Source: UBA8752 sp964223495 (GTDB lineage: Bacteria > Bacteroidota > Bacteroidia > Flavobacteriales_D > Sanyastnellaceae). From it: DNA of 24,352 nt. How positions within the stretch are numbered: position 1 is the stretch's first letter; each line of letters starts with the position of its first letter. The position numbers were made by a program, and so were the translations under genes. Positions 1 through 7,347 of this stretch are shown here, piece by piece. The stretch is taken from positions 1 through 24,352 of the forward strand of contig CAXQGL010000072.1 in the NCBI GenBank assembly GCA_964223495.1. The letters are read 5' to 3'. The notes below the pieces were generated by a model. The model was not told the DNA's origin. It was given only the letters and a program-made list of their open reading frames with translations, and did not search any database.

Positions 1-734
1 TCGGGGTGGAGGCCAAGGTGTCGGATGCGAGGGGCGTGCTGCCTTTCAAGGGGGGCGCCTCGGCCGCTTGGGAGCGGCTCGACCATTATTTCTGGGAGAC
101 CAAGAAGCTCCGCGTCTACAAGAAGACCCGCAATGGCCTGTTGGGGGCCGATTACAGTTCCAAGTTTTCGCCCTGGCTGGCGCTGGGGTGCATCAGTCCG
201 CGGGAGATTCACGGCCAGGTGCGCGCCTTCGAACGGGAAGTCGAGAAGAACGAGGATACCTATTGGCTCATCTTCGAGCTGATCTGGCGCGACTATTTCC
301 GCTATGTCGCCATGCGCTATGGCGACCGCATCTTCCTCAAGCGGGGCATCAAATCCGAGTCACCCAAATGGCGGCAGGATCGTCGGGTTTTCGAAGCCTG
401 GTGCGAGGGTCGCACGAAGTGCGATTTCGTCAACGCCAACATGTGGGAACTTGCTGCAACAGGTTTCATGTCGAATCGCGGTCGTCAGAACGTGGCGAGC
501 TATCTTGTGCACGACCTCGGGGTCGACTGGCGCATGGGTGCCAGTTGGTTCGAGCACCATCTGCTCGATCATGACCCTGCCAGCAACTACGGTAATTGGA
601 TCTATGTGGCCGGTGTCGGAAACGACCCGCGCCCGAATCGGAAATTCAACACGACCGGTCAGGCCGAGCGATACGACGCGAACGGCAAGTACCGCCAACA
701 TTGGAGCCATGCGACTTTGGAACTTGACTTATAA
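1..734 (+). CDS. DASH-family cryptochrome/photolyase, 3' part (5' end outside window)
   Basis: About 243 C-terminal codons are visible, with the reading frame open from base 3. The conserved FAD-binding helical domain of cryptochrome/photolyase proteins is clear: LPFKGG, an ETRNGLLGADYSSKFSPWL-type block (here TRNGLLGADYSSKFSPWLA, near bases 136-192), LIWRDYFRY, the ATGFMSNRGRQN motif and the tail GNWIYVAGVGNDPR. This tail and the RGRQNVASYL block are typical of the DASH subfamily. Family knowledge: DASH proteins bind FAD and usually MTHF and repair cyclobutane pyrimidine dimers, preferentially in single-stranded DNA. The N-terminal antenna domain must lie upstream. The gene ends with TAA at 732-734. 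A GTG at base 6 is internal to the family alignment, so I do not treat it as the start. The subfamily call is confident; photolyase versus signalling role cannot be told from sequence. Confidence 0.93.
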   Translation, partial: GVEAKVSDARGVLPFKGGASAAWERLDHYFWETKKLRVYKKTRNGLLGADYSSKFSPWLALGCISPREIHGQVRAFEREVEKNEDTYWLIFELIWRDYFRYVAMRYGDRIFLKRGIKSESPKWRQDRRVFEAWCEGRTKCDFVNANMWELAATGFMSNRGRQNVASYLVHDLGVDWRMGASWFEHHLLDHDPASNYGNWIYVAGVGNDPRPNRKFNTTGQAERYDANGKYRQHWSHATLELDL

Positions 735-780
735 CGACCCTCGGCGCTGGTCCGAGGTCCACTCCATTTCAGGTCAACCC

Positions 781-1146
781 GTGGGATTCTGGTCCTCATT
801 GAGGTCAGGAGGTACGGGTTCACCCCGCGCCGAATTGTTGGGCGGTTCAGGAGAGGTTGATGCCCTGGTGGGCGTGGCTGCGGATCGCACAGGATGCAAC
901 TTCGAGCGCACGATGGCGGGGGCCATCCTGTATTTCCGGAGCCGCCTCGAGGTGTACGGAGCTCCCATTCCCAGGGGAGGCATCAGTGGCATCACGCGCA
1001 TTCCGGAAGGTGCGGATGAGCGCCTCACCATCTGGTGCGGTTGGTCCGGACAGGATGGCACGCACCATTCAGGCCACGTGGAATTCCGCTGTACGCAGAG
1101 TCACGCAGAGCGGCTGGAGGACTACATCCGCCGCTGGCTGTGCTGA
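781..1146 (+). CDS. Small hypothetical protein downstream of the DASH gene (start uncertain)
   Basis: An open frame runs through this gap and ends with TGA at 1144-1146. I do not recognise the family. The C-terminal 80 or so codons look coding: a balanced composition with Trp and Tyr (YFRSRLEVYG, ERLTIWCGWSG, ERLEDYIRRWLC) and many G/C third positions, like the neighbouring genes. The start is unclear. GTG 781 gives 121 residues, while GTG 871, GTG 877 or ATG 915 would give shorter products. No signal peptide or membrane segment is apparent. The complementary strand is also open here, but its product is Pro/Ser/Arg-rich and looks like an antisense shadow. It may be a genuine small protein, possibly co-transcribed with the DASH gene 46 nt upstream, or a degraded remnant. 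Confidence 0.4.
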   Translation: MGFWSSLRSGGTGSPRAELLGGSGEVDALVGVAADRTGCNFERTMAGAILYFRSRLEVYGAPIPRGGISGITRIPEGADERLTIWCGWSGQDGTHHSGHVEFRCTQSHAERLEDYIRRWLC

Positions 1147-1166
1147 TTGGCTGTCCGTGAGGGGGG

Positions 1167-1436
1167 TCAGTCGAAGCCGACCACTTCGATGATGGCGAAT
1201 TCTTCTCCTTTGCCGAAGTCCCCGTAAACGACTTGATAGATGCCCTCGCTTGGACTGTAGACGGCTCCTCCCAGGTCGGTCCAACCGCTGGCTGGGACCT
1301 CCACCGCAAGTGCGTTCAAAGAGGGTGCAACGGCTGAAGCAGGGCTGGATTCAACGGTCCCGAAGGCGTAAAGCGCAACGAGGAGAATGGCAGAGGCAAA
1401 GCCGCAAAGGGCTGATTTGGTGTGAATTGATTGCAT
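1167..1436 (-). CDS. Small exported or membrane-anchored hypothetical protein (89 aa)
   Basis: This 89-residue product starts at ATG 1436 and ends at TGA 1167. The N-terminus has a Lys at residue 7 followed by a hydrophobic stretch (about residues 9-27, including ASAILLVALYAFG), consistent with a signal peptide or a single membrane anchor. The remaining ~60 residues include SGWTDLGGAVYSPSEGIYQ and end in EFAIIEVVGFD. I do not recognise the family. It lies 40 nt downstream of the peroxiredoxin gene on the same strand and could share its transcript, but nothing in the sequence ties it to redox function. Start choice is supported by the signal-like N-terminus immediately after the ATG. Confidence 0.5.
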   Translation of the reverse strand: MQSIHTKSALCGFASAILLVALYAFGTVESSPASAVAPSLNALAVEVPASGWTDLGGAVYSPSEGIYQVVYGDFGKGEEFAIIEVVGFD

Positions 1437-1476
1437 CCGCCCAATATCACGAAAATCTCAGGAATGCCCGGTGGCG

Positions 1477-2043
1477 TCAGCCCTTCCAGTTGGCCATGCA
1501 GACCTGGCCATCGATCTGGAGGCGGCGGATGGCGTCGAGTTCACGGATGACCCCATCGATGTCGCGGCCGATCGGCATGAAGTGATACGATTGGAACCAC
1601 ACCGTGCCGCCCTTGTCGATGATGAAGGTGCCGCGCTGGCACAAGGGGCCTGTAGCGGCTTCTTCGATGCGGTCCTTGTTGGGGTCGAACGGACCGTTGA
1701 GGGTACCGAATCGATGTGCCACCCTCCGATCGATGTCCGCGATCAACGGGTAGGTCACCCCTTCAGCGCCTCCTTCGTCTGCAGAGGTCCGGAGGAATTG
1801 CCCGTGGCGATCGGCGGAATCCGTGCTGCAGCCGATCACCACGGCCTCGCGGGCTTCGAAGTCGGCGAGCCGGGCCTGGAAGGCGTGGACCTCTGAACCG
1901 CAGACGCCGGTGAAGTCCTCCGGGTAGAAGAACAGGACCACGTAGCGGTCGCGGTAGGAGGTGAGCGAGAAGTTGCGAACCACTTGGCCGTCGACGATGG
2001 CGGTGGTGGTGAATTCCGGGGCGGGCTGGCCGATCAGGTTCAT
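1477..2043 (-). CDS. Peroxiredoxin, typical 2-Cys AhpC/Prx1 type
   Basis: A 188-residue thioredoxin-fold peroxidase that reduces H2O2 and organic hydroperoxides in the cytoplasm. The peroxidatic site is P41-E-D-F-T45-G-V-C48, matching the family PxxxTxxC motif. The resolving cysteine is C182 in the VCMANW block, the counterpart of the VCPANW block of typical 2-Cys enzymes. Two details differ from textbook members: C48 is followed by GSE rather than PTE, and the protein ends only six residues after C182, so it lacks the C-terminal extension and YF motif of oxidation-sensitive enzymes. The start at ATG 2043 gives the canonical N-terminus MNLIGQPAPEF; the frame stays open upstream, but that would run into the divergent ppk1 gene. 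A perfect TAnnTTTG box on the minus strand at 2119-2126 probably drives it. Confidence 0.93.
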   Translation of the reverse strand: MNLIGQPAPEFTTTAIVDGQVVRNFSLTSYRDRYVVLFFYPEDFTGVCGSEVHAFQARLADFEAREAVVIGCSTDSADRHGQFLRTSADEGGAEGVTYPLIADIDRRVAHRFGTLNGPFDPNKDRIEEAATGPLCQRGTFIIDKGGTVWFQSYHFMPIGRDIDGVIRELDAIRRLQIDGQVCMANWKG

Positions 2044-2118
2044 GGTGGTTTGGGGTTGCGGGGAGAAGTGGACGAGGGTCTGAATTGTTCTGGATGCCGG
2101 ACGGCATTCAGGAGGTGC

Positions 2119-2126
2119 CAAAAGTA
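2119..2126 (-). promoter_or_regulatory. Candidate -7 box (TACTTTTG) for the peroxiredoxin gene
   Basis: Read on the minus strand, this is TACTTTTG, matching all six fixed bases of the Bacteroidota TAnnTTTG consensus. A TTTG lies 22 nt further upstream (complement of 2149-2152), slightly longer than the usual 19-21 nt spacing to the -33 element. It predicts a leader of about 70 nt before ATG 2043. It overlaps the ppk1 box at 2125-2132 by two bases. Confidence 0.45.
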
Positions 2127-2132
2127 TCTTCG
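2125..2132 (+). promoter_or_regulatory. Candidate -7 box (TATCTTCG) for ppk1
   Basis: TATCTTCG matches five of six fixed bases of TAnnTTTG and sits 5 nt before the GTG start at 2138, so the transcript would start at or next to the start codon. I see no convincing -33 TTTG at the expected distance. Confidence 0.4.
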
Positions 2133-2137
2133 TCGTC

Positions 2138-4237
2138 GTGACCCCGCCCAAATCCAAACGCCGTGGTGCCCAAGCGGCGCTGACCCCGGAAGAGGAGTTC
2201 TTCAACCGCGAGCTGAGTTGGTTGGCATTCAATGAGCGGGTGCTCCAGGAGGCCGAGGACGACCGGGTTCCCCTGATTGAGCGGATTCGATTCCTCGGCA
2301 TCTTCTCCAACAACCTGGACGAGTTCTTCCGGGTGAGGGTCGCTGCGCTGCAGCGCATGGACGCGCTGGGCAAGCGGACGACCACGACCCTCGGATTCGG
2401 TGTGGAGGACACTTTGGACGGCATTGCCGAAAGGGCATTGATCCTGCAGGTGCGGTACAATGAGGCCTTTGAGGCCTTGGAGGGGCAATTGTCCGAAGCG
2501 GGAATCGATTTGCTGACCGAGGATGAACTGGATGACGAGCAGGCGCCCTTCGTCAAGCGCTATTTCGACCAGAAGGTGAGGCCCCACCTCGTTCCCATCC
2601 TGATTTCGGATGTGGGCGTACCCGAATTGAAGGATGGTTTGGTCTATCTGGCCATTGCGCTGCAGGGTGAGGTCAGCAAGCGGGCGCGTTATGCGCTGCT
2701 TGAATTGCCAGACCACCTCGACCGTTTTCTCGTCTTGCCGGACAAGAAAGGGCGCAAGGGGCTGATGTTCCTCGACGATGTGGTCCGGGTTGGATTGCCC
2801 CGATTGTTCTCCATGTTCCAGCACGAGGCGGTATCGGCCCATGCGATCAAGGTGACACGGGATGCGGAGATTGACATGGACGACGACCTCTCCAAATCGC
2901 TGCTGGAGAAAATGAAGAAGGGCATCGCCCGTCGGAAGCACGGGGATTATGTCCGGTTCCTGTACGACCGCGAGATGCCTGAGGACCTGTACAAATTCCT
3001 GGTGCGCAAGCTGGGGGTGGTGGCACAGACCAATGTCATTGCGGGTGGCCGTTACCACAACCGGCGGGACTTGATGGACTTTCCGGACCTCGATCATCCG
3101 GACCTCGTCTACCGCAGGCTGCAGCCCCTTCCGCATCGGCATCTGGTGAACCGAAGGAGCATCCTCGATCAGGTGGCCAAGCGGGACATCCTGCTCCACT
3201 ATCCCTATCACGATTTCAGCCAACTTGTGGATATGCTGCGGGAAGCGGCCATCGATCCGAAGGTCACCGCCATCCGCATCAATCTGTACCGTGTGGCGCG
3301 GAATTCGCACATCATCAATGCGTTGACGAGTGCGGCGCTCAACGGAAAGGATGTCCAGGTGGTGATCGAGTTGCAGGCGCGGTTCGACGAGCGCAACAAC
3401 ATCAACGTCACGCGTGAGCTCCAGGAAGCGGGCATACAGGTGATTTTCGGGGTTGCGGGACTCAAGACGCATTCCAAACTGATGCTGATCACCCGGAAGG
3501 AGGGGCGGGTCTTGAGGCAATACGCGCATGTGGGTACCGGGAATTTCAATGAGGCCACCGCCGGGGTCTTCAGTGACCTCTCCCTGTTGACGGCGGATCG
3601 GCGCATTGCCACCGAGGTGGAACGCTTGTTCCAATTCTTCGAACACAATTACCAGCGCGGGGTCTACCGACATCTGATCGTCTCGCCCTACAGTACGAGG
3701 CGGCGCTTCGTCCAGATGATCGACCGGGAAATCAAGGAGGCTCGGGCGGGACGCAACGCGTGGATGATCCTGAAATGCAACAACCTCACGGATGCCGGTA
3801 TGATCCGGAAGTTATACGACGCGGGCCGTGCCGGGGTGGAGGTGACCCTCATCGTCCGGGGGACCTGTGCCCTTCGCGCAGGGGTGAAAGGACTCAGCGA
3901 CAACATCCAGGCTTACAGCGTTGTAGGGCGCTATCTCGAGCATGCGCGGGTCGTCGTATTCGGTGCGGCGGGCAAACCGGAATTCTACATCTCCAGTGCG
4001 GATTGGATGACGCGCAACCTCGATCGGCGCATCGAGGTCAGCACCCCGATCTACGATGCGGGCTTGCAGGCCGAGATTTCGGCCATGCTCGAGTTTCAGA
4101 TGCGGGACAATGTGAAGCGCCGAAAGTTGGATCGCAAGCAGCGTAACCGTTACGTCGTGAACGGCCAGGAGGATGCGCCGCTGGAGGCCCAACGCGCCTT
4201 GTACACCTTCTACGAACAGCAATTGAAGAAGTCGTGA
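2138..4237 (+). CDS. ppk1: Polyphosphate kinase 1
   Basis: A 699-residue PPK1, the reversible enzyme that polymerises the terminal phosphate of ATP into inorganic polyphosphate. All four family regions are present: an N-terminal domain with FFNRELSWLAFNERVL, a head domain, and two phospholipase-D-like C-terminal domains. The catalytic histidines are visible as H445 (GLKTHSKL), H464 (YAHVGTGNFNE) and H602 (EHARVVVFG). These correspond to E. coli H435, H454 and H592 with a constant +10 offset. Length is normal for the family. The start is GTG 2138, chosen because the family N-terminus begins shortly after it, at FFNRELSW (residues 21-28), and the divergent peroxiredoxin lies upstream. The downstream phosphatase gene overlaps its stop by four bases, so the two are translationally coupled. 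Confidence 0.97.
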   Translation: MTPPKSKRRGAQAALTPEEEFFNRELSWLAFNERVLQEAEDDRVPLIERIRFLGIFSNNLDEFFRVRVAALQRMDALGKRTTTTLGFGVEDTLDGIAERALILQVRYNEAFEALEGQLSEAGIDLLTEDELDDEQAPFVKRYFDQKVRPHLVPILISDVGVPELKDGLVYLAIALQGEVSKRARYALLELPDHLDRFLVLPDKKGRKGLMFLDDVVRVGLPRLFSMFQHEAVSAHAIKVTRDAEIDMDDDLSKSLLEKMKKGIARRKHGDYVRFLYDREMPEDLYKFLVRKLGVVAQTNVIAGGRYHNRRDLMDFPDLDHPDLVYRRLQPLPHRHLVNRRSILDQVAKRDILLHYPYHDFSQLVDMLREAAIDPKVTAIRINLYRVARNSHIINALTSAALNGKDVQVVIELQARFDERNNINVTRELQEAGIQVIFGVAGLKTHSKLMLITRKEGRVLRQYAHVGTGNFNEATAGVFSDLSLLTADRRIATEVERLFQFFEHNYQRGVYRHLIVSPYSTRRRFVQMIDREIKEARAGRNAWMILKCNNLTDAGMIRKLYDAGRAGVEVTLIVRGTCALRAGVKGLSDNIQAYSVVGRYLEHARVVVFGAAGKPEFYISSADWMTRNLDRRIEVSTPIYDAGLQAEISAMLEFQMRDNVKRRKLDRKQRNRYVVNGQEDAPLEAQRALYTFYEQQLKKS

Positions 4238-5121
4238 GGTGGGCCGCCATTGACATCGGATCCAATGCAGTCCGCCTGATCGTGAAAGAAGTCTCGGGGA
4301 AGCCCGGGCGACTCAGGGTGAACAAGGTGGCGCACACCCGGGTGCCCATCCGACTGGGTGAGGATGTGTTCGATTCGGGTTCCATCAGTCCGCTCAAGGA
4401 GCAGCGTCTGGAAAGGACGCTGCGTGCTTTCGTTCTATTGATGGAGGCCATGGGGGTCGATGGATTCCGGGCTTGTGCCACGAGCGCCATGCGGGAGGCA
4501 TCGAACGGGGTGGAGATTGCGGATCGACTTGAGGAGGCCACCGGTTTGCGGGTGGAGCTCATCGATGGGCAGACCGAAGCGGATCTGATTTTCTCCAACT
4601 TCGAGGTTAGCCTCTTCGATCGTTCCCTCGATTATCTGTACATCGACGTTGGGGGAGGGTCAACGGAGTTGACGTTGATCCGCGAAGGGAAGCGGATTGA
4701 GGGGCACAGTTTCAAAGTTGGAGCTGTCCGGCTGCTCCAGGACAAGGTCCAAGAGAAAGTCTGGCGCGAAATGGCCGAATGGTGCGGTGCCCTGACTGCG
4801 GAGTGGGGCCTGGATGCCCCATTGGCGATCGGGGCTGGCGGCAACATCAACCGGCTGTTCAAGCTGGGCGGTTGTCTGACCGGTGAGACCCTGACATTCG
4901 ACAGGCTGTCTTCGGTTGTGGAGGTGCTGGAGCGCTGCAGCTACGAGGACCGGCTAGAGCGCTTCCAGCTCAAACCCGACCGCGCCGATGTGATCGTTCC
5001 TGCGGGCCGCATATACCAGCGCGTCATGGACATGGCGGGGTCGAAGGGCATCCTCGTACCCAAGGTGGGGCTCGCGGATGGCATCATACTGGGGCTCCAC
5101 GCGGAGCGGGGCGGGGTTTGA
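4234..5121 (+). CDS. Ppx/GppA-family phosphatase (exopolyphosphatase)
   Basis: A 295-residue member of the actin/hsp70-fold Ppx/GppA family, which removes terminal phosphate from polyphosphate or hydrolyses pppGpp. Visible motifs are the N-terminal phosphate-1 loop AIDIGSNAVRLIV, the GQTEADLIF block whose E115 aligns with the catalytic Glu of E. coli Ppx, and the DVGGGSTEL phosphate-2 loop (D138-L146). It has only the catalytic N-terminal half; the C-terminal HD-like and other domains of the ~510-residue E. coli enzymes are absent, which is usual for short bacterial members. Start is GTG 4234, overlapping the ppk1 stop in GTGA; DIGSN follows at once, so no earlier start is plausible. Pairing with ppk1 favours a polyphosphatase role, which is inference. 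Its stop abuts that of the convergent gene at 5122. Confidence 0.93.
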   Translation: MRWAAIDIGSNAVRLIVKEVSGKPGRLRVNKVAHTRVPIRLGEDVFDSGSISPLKEQRLERTLRAFVLLMEAMGVDGFRACATSAMREASNGVEIADRLEEATGLRVELIDGQTEADLIFSNFEVSLFDRSLDYLYIDVGGGSTELTLIREGKRIEGHSFKVGAVRLLQDKVQEKVWREMAEWCGALTAEWGLDAPLAIGAGGNINRLFKLGGCLTGETLTFDRLSSVVEVLERCSYEDRLERFQLKPDRADVIVPAGRIYQRVMDMAGSKGILVPKVGLADGIILGLHAERGGV

Positions 5122-5703
5122 TCAGGCTGCGACCGCGGCGGCATCCAGGGTCCGGATGCGCAACAACTCTTCGCGCAGGCGCTCGGCCCCCTTTTCGGGA
5201 AGGGACTGCCCATTTCGCTCTGACTCCAGTGCTTCTGCGAGGGCATCCGCAGGCCACTCATCGCGCATGGGCCTGTTGTGCACACCCTCCAATGGGCGTT
5301 GCGCGCTCCATTCCGCCATCCAGTGCAGGTACTGCAACTGCATGCGAACCAGGCACTCCCCGAGACGGGTCAGACAGGTGGGGTCCAATGTGGCGGCCAT
5401 GGCCGTACGCAAACGCACGACGTTTTCTGCATGGGTGCGGACCACCATATCCGCCGTTCCCTCCAAGGTCAGCAATTCGGGCAGTGAGTTGTCCAGACAG
5501 GGCAGCTCCACCCCCAGGGATTCACCGACTTCCGAAGCCGTCAGCAACCGATCCACCTTGGCGCGGAACACCTGGGGGATGATGGTTTGCCTGAACAAGA
5601 AGTCCCTCAACCCGAAGACATGCGCCTCGAATGCCTCGTGGATTTCATCCGGTGTGGGCGATTCCGGCAGCTGCAAAACGAGCAGGGCGGTCTGACGATC
5701 CAT
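5122..5703 (-). CDS. Uncharacterised cytoplasmic protein with J-domain-like N-terminus (193 aa)
   Basis: I do not recognise a named family. The first ~65 residues resemble the helix I / helix II start of a DnaJ J-domain: TALLVLQLPESPTPDEIHEA parallels 'YEVLGVxxxATxDEIKxAY'. The HPD tripeptide that activates DnaK is absent; the region between the predicted helices reads RQTIIPQVFRAK. The rest is mainly helical and charged, with Leu-rich segments and a C-terminal Arg/Glu helix ending DAAAVAA. There is no signal peptide or membrane segment. It is convergent with the ppx gene, with no spacer between stops, and divergent from the TlpA-like lipoprotein. A TAACTTGG box lies 4 nt upstream of the ATG. 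The gene is real on composition and length, but its function is open. Confidence 0.75.
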   Translation of the reverse strand: MDRQTALLVLQLPESPTPDEIHEAFEAHVFGLRDFLFRQTIIPQVFRAKVDRLLTASEVGESLGVELPCLDNSLPELLTLEGTADMVVRTHAENVVRLRTAMAATLDPTCLTRLGECLVRMQLQYLHWMAEWSAQRPLEGVHNRPMRDEWPADALAEALESERNGQSLPEKGAERLREELLRIRTLDAAAVAA

Positions 5704-5707
5704 AGAA

Positions 5708-5715
5708 CCAAGTTA
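5708..5715 (-). promoter_or_regulatory. Candidate -7 box (TAACTTGG) for the 5703 gene
   Basis: On the minus strand TAACTTGG matches five of six fixed TAnnTTTG bases and ends 4 nt before ATG 5703. No clear -33 element was found. Confidence 0.35.
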
Positions 5716-5791
5716 AGCATCCTACAAGCGGGCCGGTCGGGTATGTGGTGTCGTAATTCACGTTCTTTCGTTGGTGTGGGGTTCCAAAGGC

Positions 5792-5823
5792 TTGGTGTCA
5801 GGCCACTGTCGGCGTTAATTTTC
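5792..5823 (+). promoter_or_regulatory. Candidate Bacteroidota promoter (TTGG-N20-TAATTTTC) for the TlpA-like gene
   Basis: TTGG at 5792-5795 and TAATTTTC at 5816-5823 are separated by 20 nt, close to the known TTTG-N19-TAnnTTTG layout, with one mismatch in each element. The -7 box ends 3 nt before ATG 5827, so transcription would begin at or just after that codon. This leaves ATG 5851 as an alternative start with a short leader. Confidence 0.4.
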
Positions 5824-5826
5824 GGC

Positions 5827-7347
5827 ATGCTTTTGCAGACCCCGAACGCCATGTGGATTCCGCTCAGTCTTTCCCTCGCTTTGTTTCTTTCCTGCGGTGA
5901 AGGTGCCCCCTCCGGCAAGCAACCCCGCAAAGTCGATCCGACGGCCGCTTTGACCGCCCAGGTGCAGCAGGCCGCTGCAGATTCGAGGGCTGAAGCCGCA
6001 GCGTCGCCCGTGGCCTCTGATGATGGGGGACAGCAGGTGTCCGGGGGAGGCCAGGAAAACCCGAATTTCCTTGACGGCATCGATGATCGGAACCGGGGAG
6101 ACAAGGTGGGCAAGGTCCGCTTCTCTGGCAGCATCCAGAGCAAGTCAGGCAAGCTGTATATGTTCGAGACGGAAGGACGGAATGTGGCGGCCATCGATTC
6201 GACGACTGTCGTCAACGGTCAATTCGACTTCGGAGAGGTTGAGGTCGGGCGCGGTTTCTACGGCATCGGATTCGAGCCCAACAAGAAGACCGGTGACATC
6301 ATCATGAATCCGGATGAACCGGTGCTCAGGATTGATTTCAGGAATGCCCGTCTGGTCGGTGGTGGCACCGAGAGCAGGGAGAACAAGGGTTGGTTTGCCT
6401 ACCGTGGCGCTGAAGCGGCCAACAAGAATCAGATCCGGCAGCTCTACAAGAACGGGAAGGGCAATGAAGAGGAGACCAAGCGGTTGGTGACGGCCAAGGA
6501 GGAAGAGCTCGCCCACACCCAGCACAAGTTCATCCAGGATTACCCGGGCACCTACCTCGCCAAGTTCCTGACCTGGAAGCAGCCCCGATTCATTGGGGAT
6601 AAGGGGGTGTTCCTGAGTGATCTCGACGTGAGCGACAACAGCCTGATCCGTTCGATGGCGTTGCCGGACCGGATCCAGTCCATGATGCGGACGTTCAGCG
6701 GAGGCAAGGATGCCGGTTTCCTGAGCTGTATCGACCTCGTGAAGGCGGCCTGTGAGGACAACCCCGTCGTGTTGGAATTCGCACTCTACAACATGCTGGA
6801 CGGGTTCTACAACACGGGCAAGGAGACGATCTGCCAGTACATCCTGGACAACTACATCTTCGATGAGGATTGCGGGGCCAATCTGTCCGATGTGATCCGT
6901 CAGCGCGCACAGGGCATCATAAACCTGCGCGTGGGCAATACCCCGCCGAATTTCAAGATCGCGGATCCTGACGGCAAGGTGATCGACCTGTCCAAGGAAG
7001 TGGCGCAGCATGAATTCACGCTGATCATGTTCTGGGCCAGCTGGTGCCACAAGTGCGAGCAGGAGATTCCCAACCTTGTGCCCATGTACAAGGACTACAA
7101 TCCCCGCGGTTTCGGCATGGTGGGCATCTCGGTGGACCAACAGAAACTGGCGTGGACCAAGGCCATCGCGGACAACCAGATTCCGTGGCCGAATGTGAGC
7201 CAGCTCAAGGGTTGGGATGCGCCCATCACGGATGACTACAAGATCACGCAGACGCCCACTTATTTCCTGTTGGACAAGGAGGGCAAGATCGTGCTCAAGC
7301 CCGAGCGCTGGTTCGAGGTCCAGCGTTTCCTCCAAGCGAGGATCTGA
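5827..7347 (+). CDS. TlpA-like thioredoxin-domain lipoprotein with DUF4369-like N-terminal domain
   Basis: A 506-residue exported thiol-disulfide protein. The N-terminus is a hydrophobic signal ending in a lipobox-like LFLSC, with C23 as the probable lipidated residue (C15 if ATG 5851 is used). A low-complexity Ala/Gln/Ser linker follows, then a beta-rich domain resembling DUF4369 (about residues 95-190) and a helical middle. The C-terminal AhpC-TSA/TlpA domain (about 375-506) carries FWASWCHKCEQE, with the redox pair C407/C410, and the cis-Pro loop TQTPTYFLLD. Family knowledge: such Bacteroidota lipoproteins act in the periplasm, reducing disulfides, for example during cytochrome maturation. 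No cytochrome genes are nearby, so the substrate is unknown. The start is uncertain: the frame is open upstream, and both 5827 and 5851 fit a signal peptide. Confidence 0.9.
   Translation: MLLQTPNAMWIPLSLSLALFLSCGEGAPSGKQPRKVDPTAALTAQVQQAAADSRAEAAASPVASDDGGQQVSGGGQENPNFLDGIDDRNRGDKVGKVRFSGSIQSKSGKLYMFETEGRNVAAIDSTTVVNGQFDFGEVEVGRGFYGIGFEPNKKTGDIIMNPDEPVLRIDFRNARLVGGGTESRENKGWFAYRGAEAANKNQIRQLYKNGKGNEEETKRLVTAKEEELAHTQHKFIQDYPGTYLAKFLTWKQPRFIGDKGVFLSDLDVSDNSLIRSMALPDRIQSMMRTFSGGKDAGFLSCIDLVKAACEDNPVVLEFALYNMLDGFYNTGKETICQYILDNYIFDEDCGANLSDVIRQRAQGIINLRVGNTPPNFKIADPDGKVIDLSKEVAQHEFTLIMFWASWCHKCEQEIPNLVPMYKDYNPRGFGMVGISVDQQKLAWTKAIADNQIPWPNVSQLKGWDAPITDDYKITQTPTYFLLDKEGKIVLKPERWFEVQRFLQARI

Noticed and set aside
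774..1061. Minus-strand ORF in the gap after the DASH gene
   Set aside because: Pro/Ser/Arg-rich translation with no motifs; the plus-strand frame looks more protein-like.
2044..2556. N-terminal extension of the peroxiredoxin frame
   Set aside because: The extra ~170 codons run through ppk1, are Ser/Arg-rich, and the conserved family N-terminus begins at ATG 2043.
2108..3673. Long open frame on the minus strand antisense to ppk1 (521 codons)
   Set aside because: It lies wholly opposite a gene with complete PPK1 motifs, its composition is His/Gln/Val-rich without family motifs, and such frames are expected opposite GC-rich genes.
6145..7335. Long minus-strand open frame opposite the TlpA-like gene (396 codons)
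   Set aside because: The plus strand carries clear thioredoxin motifs; the antisense product shows no domain and is a mirror of G/C third positions.
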